Of a DNA stretch of 45,299 nt, positions 39,942-45,299 are shown piece after piece. The notes under the pieces were generated by a model. The model was not told the origin of the DNA. It did no database searches and saw only the letters and a program-made list of their open reading frames with translations. This DNA is from Clostridiales bacterium (GTDB lineage Bacteria > Bacillota > Clostridia > Oscillospirales > Oscillospiraceae), in the NCBI GenBank assembly GCA_004556205.1, contig SFIL01000023.1, positions 1 through 45,299 on the forward strand. The letters are read 5' to 3'. The translations under genes and the position numbers were made by a program. Every line of letters begins with the position of its first letter. Positions within the stretch are counted from its first letter, which is position 1.

Positions 39942-41227
39942 TGAAAAAAGAAGAATTATTCCGTGCGGTCGGAAAAATCGACGACGCGCTGATCGAAGAA
40001 TTTGAAACGCAAGCACCATCCAGCAACAAGCATTGGGCGCGTTACGGAGCGCTTGCCGCCTGCGTTTGCCTGCTCGCGGCGGGTGCTTTGGTATGGCTTT
40101 CCAAGGATCGTGCAGCGCTGCCCATCGCGCAGCCCGCAACGGAGCAAGCCGCGCCAACGGTGCAGCCGACGACAATCCTGTCAAGCGAGCAGGCACAGGG
40201 CGCGCTGACGCCGCTTGCGGAATTGCCGCAGCTTTCCTATGCCGAGGGTGACGGCGAAATGGCGGCAGACATTGCGCTGCCCGACGGTTACTTTTTCCGT
40301 GACCTGACAGACGAAGCGCTGGCAAGCATTTGGGGCATGGAGACGCTCTCATGGGAGGGCTATGATCCTTCCGCCCTCGAGCTGCAAACGGAGCTGATCT
40401 ATGACGGCACGGGCAGGGTCTGGCGTGCCATAATCAACGGTACGCTTGGCGAGAGCAATTTCACCCTGACGCTCTCCCCCGAACGGGTGCCTTCCACCTG
40501 CATCATCTATGAGGGCGGCATGACCTGCGAATTTTACGGTACGGATGTGACGGCACTTCGTTTCGGCAGCCATATCGAGATCACCTTCCTGCGCGGCGAG
40601 GGGGAGAACGCCGTCGGCGCGCGGCTGGAAGCAAACGGCGTAACCGAGGAGACGGAAGCGCTTTTGACGCGCATCGTGTCGCAATCCCTGCGCGAGGACG
40701 GCATTTTGCAGCTCGACCAGCTCAAGGTTGAAGCTGTCCCCGCATGGCGCAGAGAAACACTGACCGAGCCGCAGGCACGCGCAGAGACGGGTTTTGGGGA
40801 ATATCTGCCCGAAACACTGCCCGCAGGCTTCGCATTCGAGGCAGCCTTTCGGGATCTTGGCGAGGATCGCAACTGGCTGAGCGCAAGTTGGTACAACGGC
40901 TACGCAAATTTGAGCGTCACCGTGGATAAATGCGCCGATCTGCGCGGCTTGGTGCACGCCGACGAGATCGAGAAGTACGACCGGGACTACTATGGCGCGG
41001 AGAAGCCCGATGTCCCCGACGAATATTGGGAGAGCTGGTCTTCCCCGACCTTCTATGCGGAGGAATTGACGAAAGAAGTCATTGCACGCCGCCTCTCCGA
41101 ATCGGACATGGGCAACCTCTATACCCATTTCAGCGTCCTTTACCCCGACGGCACCGTCGTCTCCGTCAGCGTCAGCGCCAAGGAAAGCACCCTTTGGCAG
41201 CTTCTCTCCTTCCTCCTCACCAACTGA
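39941..41227 (+). CDS. Putative membrane-anchored anti-sigma factor
   Basis: A 428-aa protein: a short cytosolic N-terminus (1-30, MKKEELFRAVGKIDDALIEE), one TM helix (about 31-50, YGALAACVCLLAAGALVWLS region), then about 375 extracytoplasmic residues. This matches anti-sigma factors that hold an ECF sigma factor until an outside signal arrives. The outer part seems to have two similar-size beta-rich halves; no named domain is recognised. It is translationally coupled to the sigma factor gene (1-base overlap), which supports the assignment. Confidence 0.78.
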   Translation: MKKEELFRAVGKIDDALIEEFETQAPSSNKHWARYGALAACVCLLAAGALVWLSKDRAALPIAQPATEQAAPTVQPTTILSSEQAQGALTPLAELPQLSYAEGDGEMAADIALPDGYFFRDLTDEALASIWGMETLSWEGYDPSALELQTELIYDGTGRVWRAIINGTLGESNFTLTLSPERVPSTCIIYEGGMTCEFYGTDVTALRFGSHIEITFLRGEGENAVGARLEANGVTEETEALLTRIVSQSLREDGILQLDQLKVEAVPAWRRETLTEPQARAETGFGEYLPETLPAGFAFEAAFRDLGEDRNWLSASWYNGYANLSVTVDKCADLRGLVHADEIEKYDRDYYGAEKPDVPDEYWESWSSPTFYAEELTKEVIARRLSESDMGNLYTHFSVLYPDGTVVSVSVSAKESTLWQLLSFLLTN

Positions 41228-41250
41228 AGCAGGCATTCACACTCCCTCTC

Positions 41251-41427
41251 GTAGGGGCGGCTATCAGCCGCCCGCTGCAAAGGGAAACAAATCGGTGATA
41301 CTTACAATTCCTGCGCCGACTTATGACTGTCTCCGCCGTTTGAAATCCGTGCAGAGCACACCTCAGTCATTCACCCTTAACCTAAAAAGGTACTTCCTAC
41401 ACGCGGGCGGCTGATAGCCGCCCCTAC
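41251..41427. repeat. Repeat cluster between the anti-sigma gene and the lysine riboswitch
   Basis: REP-like palindromes at 41251-41274 (GTAGGGGCGGCTATCAGCCG) and 41405-41427 (inverted orientation), with a copy of the TAAGGGTGAATGACTG repeat in inverted orientation between them (41343-41379). No gene is seen in 41228-41475. Confidence 0.65.
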
Positions 41428-41475
41428 GCCGGTAGAATTCGATTTCAGATATTCCCAAAATCAGGCGAATTTTGC

Positions 41476-41503
41476 TTGACAAACCCGCTTTCTGTGGTAA
41501 AAT
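41476..41503 (+). promoter_or_regulatory. Promoter of the lysA operon
   Basis: TTGACA (41476-41481), a 16-base spacer and TAAAAT (41498-41503), placed just before the riboswitch. Confidence 0.75.
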
Positions 41504-41519
41504 AAGAACAAATATGCAG

Positions 41520-41690
41520 CCATAGCTGAGGTTGCGGCATACATCAGTACCTTTGCAGTTGTCGGCGGGCAGCCGCGCAGAGGGAAAGGGTCTGCCGCCG
41601 AAGTGCGCTTTCGACTGTCCGGCGGGGCGTGCTGGGACGATACAGAAGATGTATCGGACTGTCATTCCGTGCGGAATGGAGCGCAACTGT
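41520..41690 (+). ncRNA. Lysine riboswitch (L-box) aptamer
   Basis: The order of conserved blocks matches the lysine riboswitch: GAGGTTGCGG with CATCAGTA near the start, GAGGGAAAGGGTCTGCCGCC and GCCGAAG in the middle, CTGGGACGATACAGAAGATG with a hairpin and GGACTGTC, then TGGAGCGCAACTG closing the P1 helix (GGTTGCG with CGCAACT). It lies between a promoter and a terminator ahead of lysA, as expected for lysine repression by premature termination. Recognised by eye from the family pattern. Confidence 0.9.
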
Positions 41691-41714
41691 GGGGGTTACG
41701 GAAGCTCTGAACCA

Positions 41715-41745
41715 TACCCTGTGCGCCCCCGCACAGGGTATTTTT
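41715..41745 (+). terminator. Expression-platform terminator of the lysine riboswitch
   Basis: TACCCTGTGCG pairs with CGCACAGGGTA (41730-41740), followed by TTTTTG. GTGGGGG at about 41689-41695 can compete for the CCCCCGCAC strand, giving an antiterminator when lysine is absent. Confidence 0.85.
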
Positions 41746-41766
41746 GTATTAACGGAGGCAAGACAG

Positions 41767-43032
41767 ATGAAAAAGACACCGTTCGTTACCCTCGAAAAGG
41801 CGCTGGAAATCGCCGCGAACGTCCCGACGCCCTTCCATCTCTACGACGAGGCGGGCATTCGCCGCAACGCCCGCGCCCTGCGGGAGGCGTTTTCGTGGAA
41901 TCCGGGTTTTAAGGAGTATTTCGCGGTCAAGGCGACGCCGAATCCCTACATCCTCTCGATTCTGCACGAGGAGGGCTGCGGCTGCGACTGCGCCACCTAC
42001 ACGGAGCTTTTGCTTGCCGAAGCGTGCGGCATCACGGGCAAGGAGGTCATGTTCTCCTCGAACGTCACGCCTGTACGTGACATGAAAAAAGCGTTCGACA
42101 TGGGCGCGTACATCAACCTCGACGACGCGAGCTATGTGGACTTTTTGGAGACGAACTGCGGCATTCCCGAGACGGTCTGCTGCCGCTACAACCCGGGCGG
42201 GAGCTTTTCCTGCGGCAATACCATCATGGATATGCCCCGCGACGCGAAATACGGCATGACTGAGGATCAGATGGCAGGCGTTTTCCGCCGTCTGATGCTG
42301 CGCGGCGTCAAGCATTTCGGCATTCACGCCCTTCTCGCCTCGAACGCCGTCGGCAACGAATACTACCCTGAGCTGGCGGCGAATCTGTTCCGCCTCGCCG
42401 TGCGTCTGCACAACGCCACGGGCGCACACATCGCGTTCGTCAATCTCTCCGGCGGCATCGGCGTGGACTACCGCCCCGAGCAGCCGCAATGCGACATTTT
42501 TGCCGTCGGCGAGGGCGTCCGGCGGCAGTATGAACAAATCCTCACGCCTGCGGGCATGGGCGATGTGGCGATCTTCGCAGAGCTGGGCAGATTTTTGCTT
42601 GCCCCGTGCGGGCATCTGATCTCCACAGTGCTGCATCAGAAGCATATCTACAAAACCTATGTCGGTCTTGACGCCTGCGCCGCAGATCTCATGCGCCCTG
42701 CGATGTACGGCGCGTATCACCACATCACCGTCCTGGGCAAGGAGGATGCCATCCTCGACCATGTCTACGACGTCACGGGCGGTCTGTGCGAGAACAACGA
42801 CAAGTTTGCCATTGACCGCAGTCTGCCCGGCATCGACATTGGGGACTTGGTCTGCATTCACGACACTGGTGCGCACGGCTACTCGATGGGCTACAACTAT
42901 AACGGCAAGCTCCGCTCGGCGGAAGTCCTGCTTTGCGAGGACGGCTCGTTCCGCCTCATCCGCCGCGCTGAGACACCGCAGGATTATTTTGCAACGCTTG
43001 ACTTCACTCCGTTCTTCGGAGGCGCGGAATGA
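41767..43032 (+). CDS. lysA: Diaminopimelate decarboxylase
   Basis: A 421-aa PLP-dependent decarboxylase of the alanine racemase fold that makes L-lysine from meso-diaminopimelate, the last step of the pathway. FAVKATPNP holds the PLP lysine at about residue 55. SGGIGVDY (glycine loop), AELGRFLLAPCG and GLCENNDKFA are the phosphate- and substrate-binding segments expected for LysA. The start is the ATG at 41767 (AACGGAGGCA upstream); the in-frame extension to 41629 is inside the riboswitch. Controlled by the lysine riboswitch just upstream. The SDR gene overlaps its stop by 4 bases. Confidence 0.93.
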   Translation: MKKTPFVTLEKALEIAANVPTPFHLYDEAGIRRNARALREAFSWNPGFKEYFAVKATPNPYILSILHEEGCGCDCATYTELLLAEACGITGKEVMFSSNVTPVRDMKKAFDMGAYINLDDASYVDFLETNCGIPETVCCRYNPGGSFSCGNTIMDMPRDAKYGMTEDQMAGVFRRLMLRGVKHFGIHALLASNAVGNEYYPELAANLFRLAVRLHNATGAHIAFVNLSGGIGVDYRPEQPQCDIFAVGEGVRRQYEQILTPAGMGDVAIFAELGRFLLAPCGHLISTVLHQKHIYKTYVGLDACAADLMRPAMYGAYHHITVLGKEDAILDHVYDVTGGLCENNDKFAIDRSLPGIDIGDLVCIHDTGAHGYSMGYNYNGKLRSAEVLLCEDGSFRLIRRAETPQDYFATLDFTPFFGGAE

Positions 43033-43823
43033 GAGTATTAATCACCGGCGCGGCAAGCGGCTTAGGTCGTGCCGCCGCAGAATACTTTGCGGAAAACAGC
43101 GCGTATGTTTACGCGCTCGATCTGCAGCCGATTGCGCCGAGGGAGCGTCTGCACCCCTTCACTGCGGACATTACGGACGAAGCCGGCCTCCGCGCCGTTT
43201 TTGCGCAGTTGGAAGCAGACGGCGTGCGGCTCGACGCGATCATCAATTTTGCGGGGATGATCTTCATCGACAATTATTTGGAGGTCGAGGAGGAAAAGCT
43301 GCGAAAAATTTTTGACGTCAATCTGCTCGGCGCAATGCGCGTCAACAAAGTTTTCTTCCCGCTGCTGCGGGAAGACGGCAAAATTGTCATTACGACAAGC
43401 GAGGTCGCGCCGCTCGATCCACTGCCCTTCAACGGCATCTACAGCACCACGAAAACCGCCCTCGACTGCTACGCACAGGCGCTGCGGCAGGAGGCGGGGC
43501 TGCTCGGGCGGCGGGTGATCACAGTGCGCCCGGGCGCGTTCAACACGCCGCTCGCGGGCGGCAGCATCCCGTCCATGCACGCAATGACGCAGCGCAGCCG
43601 GTATTTCGGCGGGCAGGGCGCGCGGTTTGAAGCGCTGATGCGGAAGTTCACCGGCAAGCTGCAGAACCCCGAAAAGCTGGCAAAAAAAATTTACCGCGCG
43701 GTAAGCCGGCGGCATCCGAGGAATGTTTACACGGTGCATTCCAATTTCGGCCTGCGGCTGCTCTCGCTTCTGCCGAAGGGGATGCAGGTCAAAGTTGTCA
43801 GGCTTTTGGTCGGAAAAAAATAA
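43029..43823 (+). CDS. Short-chain dehydrogenase/reductase in the lysA operon
   Basis: A 264-aa SDR. TGAASGLG at residues 6-13, NFAG at 73-76, N98, S124 and Y138-xxx-K142 (YSTTK) form a full catalytic site, so it is probably active. It overlaps lysA by 4 bases (ATGA) and must be on the same riboswitch-controlled transcript. SDRs are not known lysine-pathway enzymes. Possible roles include a reaction on a lysine-derived or cell-wall-linked compound; function unknown. Confidence 0.9.
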   Translation: MRVLITGAASGLGRAAAEYFAENSAYVYALDLQPIAPRERLHPFTADITDEAGLRAVFAQLEADGVRLDAIINFAGMIFIDNYLEVEEEKLRKIFDVNLLGAMRVNKVFFPLLREDGKIVITTSEVAPLDPLPFNGIYSTTKTALDCYAQALRQEAGLLGRRVITVRPGAFNTPLAGGSIPSMHAMTQRSRYFGGQGARFEALMRKFTGKLQNPEKLAKKIYRAVSRRHPRNVYTVHSNFGLRLLSLLPKGMQVKVVRLLVGKK

Positions 43824-43827
43824 CGAT

Positions 43828-43857
43828 AACGGGAGTGCCCCCGAGGGACACTCCCGT
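43828..43857 (+). terminator. First copy of duplicated terminator hairpin (after lysA-SDR)
   Basis: A 30-bp segment with stem CGGGAGTGCC/GGACACTCCCG-like arms. No T-run: the family 1 element starts at 43858. The near-identical 29 bp recur at 44054-44082. Confidence 0.8.
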
Positions 43858-44053
43858 AAGCGTATCAAAAAAGTCTCTCGTGTCATTCCGAGGAGGCGAA
43901 GCCGACGTGGCAATCCAATAAGAAAAGTTCCTTATTCGCCGGAAATGATGTAAAGAACGAAACAAATCCGCAAGATTGTACCCGCAAGGGGTACGCCGCA
44001 TCCGTAAGGCGGCAAAGCCGCCAACGGCTGCATTATGGTTTTTTGACAGACTG
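43858..44053. mobile_element. Family 1 MITE-like element between duplicated terminators
   Basis: 196 bp, the longest copy. Left end AAGCGTATCAAAAAAGTC (a mutated CAGCGTGTC end), right end GGTTTTTTGACAGACTG. Core TCATTCCGAGGAGGCGAAGC...GGCAATCC, an interior shared with 37081-37222, and a further segment (GTACCCGCAAGGGGTACGCC) shared in inverted form with 20049-20166. Confidence 0.8.
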
Positions 44054-44087
44054 AACGGGAGTGCCCCGAGGGGCACTCCCGTTTTTT
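44054..44087. terminator. Second copy of duplicated terminator, with T-run
   Basis: Same hairpin as 43828-43857 with small loop differences, followed by TTTTTT. Terminates the lysA-SDR transcript. It faces the convergent SLH-protein gene. Confidence 0.8.
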
Positions 44088-44094
44088 AGGGGAA

Positions 44095-45299
44095 TTATTC
44101 GTAAATGACCTTATCGCAGAGGTTCTTGATGACCTGTGCGACCTGTGCTCTCGTGGCGTAGTTGAGCGGGTCGATCGTATTGGCGGACATGCCGTGGATC
44201 AGACCTGCGCCGACTGCCCATTCGATATAGGTCACAGCCCAGTCACTGATGTCGCCGCGGTCAATGTAGCGCTCCATGAACTTCTCATTATCGATGGTCA
44301 TATCCATGCCGAGGTAGTCACAGTAGCGGTACATGATCGCCGCCATCTCCTCACGGGTGATGTCTGCGTTCGGGTCGAAGACCTCTGCCGTTCTGCCGAG
44401 GACGATGCCGTTCTCCGCAGCCCACGCGACGTACGGTGCATAGTAGCTGCCTTCCTCAACGTCAGCGAAGGCAACGCCCGTATACTTGCTCACGTCAACG
44501 CCTTCCATTCTGCCGAGGACGGTGACGAACATCGCGCGGTTCATGTTCATGTACGGTGCGAACAGATCCACGTCCACGCCGTAGAAGTAGCCGCGGTCGG
44601 TTACGAAGGTCACTGCAGCGTAGAACCAGTCATCGGTGCGGACATCGTCATAGTAGGACGCGCCCTGTACCTCGAAGACCACATAGATCTCGACTGCCGC
44701 TGCGGGCATCGTGAAGCTCCACATCTGGACGTAGTCCGCATCCTCGTAGATGAAGGAGACGGGCACTGCGTAGCCATACTCGTCAAGGACGGTGACAGAC
44801 TTGACACGGTAGCCGTTGTCGGGATCGGCGGCGATGAGGATACGGTCGCCGACATGCGCGGTGTCCTCCGGACTGAGGGTAACGGTGCCGTGTCCATCCT
44901 CGAAGAAGTTGAGAGCGTAGGACTCCAGACCGAAGCCGGTCTTCTCGAAGGTGACGATGATCTCCACGTCATGGCTCGGCATGGTGAAGGTATAAGCGCC
45001 GCCCTCGGGCTTGATCTCCTCATTGACCTTGATCTTGCCGCCGTCCACTTCGATGGAAGCAAGCTCCCAACCCTTCACGGGTGTGGCAGTCACGGTCACA
45101 GTGTCGAGGTAATCGGCAGGGATGTTGTCGGTGTCATAGCCGTTCAGCGTTACGCTGCCCTCACCCACGACCTTGAGGTTCGCGGTGTAAGTGGATTCGG
45201 TGAAGATCGCAGTCACAACGACCGGCTCTGCAGGCATCGTGAAGGTGTAGACATTCTCCGCAATCTCGGTGAGGACGCAGGTCTTCTCGCCGTCTGCGT
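44095..45299 (-). CDS. SLH-domain surface protein, C-terminal part (cut by window edge)
   Basis: At least 401 residues, open past the window end. Three beta-rich repeats of the kind seen in InlB B-repeat-like surface proteins (marked by YTFTMPAEPVVVTAIF, YTFTMPSHDVEIIVTF and WSFTMPAAAVEIYVVF) are followed by three SLH domains: the first from ASYYDDVRTDDWFYAAVTFV, the second from FADVEEGSYYAPYVAWAAEN, the third from ISDWAVTYIEWAVGAGLIHG. SLH domains bind pyruvylated secondary cell-wall polymers, so it should be anchored on the cell surface. The function of the missing N-terminus is unknown. Reading stays in frame to the edge. Confidence 0.92.
   Translation of the reverse strand, partial: ADGEKTCVLTEIAENVYTFTMPAEPVVVTAIFTESTYTANLKVVGEGSVTLNGYDTDNIPADYLDTVTVTATPVKGWELASIEVDGGKIKVNEEIKPEGGAYTFTMPSHDVEIIVTFEKTGFGLESYALNFFEDGHGTVTLSPEDTAHVGDRILIAADPDNGYRVKSVTVLDEYGYAVPVSFIYEDADYVQMWSFTMPAAAVEIYVVFEVQGASYYDDVRTDDWFYAAVTFVTDRGYFYGVDVDLFAPYMNMNRAMFVTVLGRMEGVDVSKYTGVAFADVEEGSYYAPYVAWAAENGIVLGRTAEVFDPNADITREEMAAIMYRYCDYLGMDMTIDNEKFMERYIDRGDISDWAVTYIEWAVGAGLIHGMSANTIDPLNYATRAQVAQVIKNLCDKVIYE

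Overview
The window looks like chromosomal DNA of a Gram-positive Clostridia member, most likely an Oscillospirales-type gut anaerobe. The supporting signs are the gdpP-rplI-dnaB-tilS-hpt-ftsH gene order, RNase J, a lysine riboswitch, SLH surface domains, many TTG starts and a GC-rich core. The genus is not assigned; this is inference from gene content.

Region by region. (1) Positions 1-6.4 kb are lower in GC and look like the end of an integrated element. They hold the N-terminus of a plasmid/ICE-type ParA, a 70-aa helical protein, a three-gene operon (short-chain dehydrogenase, GcvT-like folate-dependent transferase, unrecognised 406-aa Cys-rich protein) and a divergent PucR-type regulator with a perfect 16-bp inverted repeat between them. 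This block stops at a complete tRNA-Arg(CCT), beyond which lie two truncated tRNA-Arg-like copies. (2) 7.0-15.0 kb, minus strand: the housekeeping run gdpP, rplI, dnaB, tilS, hpt, ftsH. (3) 15.4-19.6 kb: RNase J, then a two-gene ABC transporter on the other strand. (4) 20.3-27.6 kb: eleven tightly packed phage head and neck/tail genes (small and large terminase, portal, protease-like, decoration-like, capsid, connectors, tail proteins), with no integrase, tape measure or lysis genes and no visible frameshifts. (5) 27.9-30.7 kb: an MFS transporter, two membrane/secreted proteins and queH, translationally coupled, divergent from adenine deaminase. (6) 33-45.3 kb: a CAT-like acyltransferase with gltX, an L-cysteine desulfidase/UPF0597 family gene, typA, an ECF sigma factor/anti-sigma pair, a lysine-riboswitch-controlled lysA-SDR operon and the C-terminal part of an SLH-anchored surface protein.

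The intergenic DNA is the most unusual part. At least three families of short repeats fill the gaps. Family 1 is a MITE-like element with CAGNNTGTCRAAAAA-type inverted ends and, in most copies, a CATTGCGAGG...GGCAATC core. Family 2 is a MITE-like element with GGAAGCTCTGAATAAA-type ends. Family 3 is a REP-like palindrome (GGGCGGCTRATAGCCGCCC), often in inverted pairs. Three family 1 copies in convergent intergenic regions (27.6, 37.1 and 43.9 kb) are each flanked by a direct duplication of a complete terminator stem-loop. The terminator sequence differs at each locus, and the element sits between the duplicated hairpin copies. This repeated architecture is the strongest candidate for something undescribed here.

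Functional links: the ParA/PucR/GcvT block is probably accessory catabolism carried by a mobile element at tRNA-Arg. The phage module carries a family 1 repeat inside it and is bordered by both MITE families, which suggests long residence in the host. LysA and its SDR partner are predicted to be switched off by lysine.
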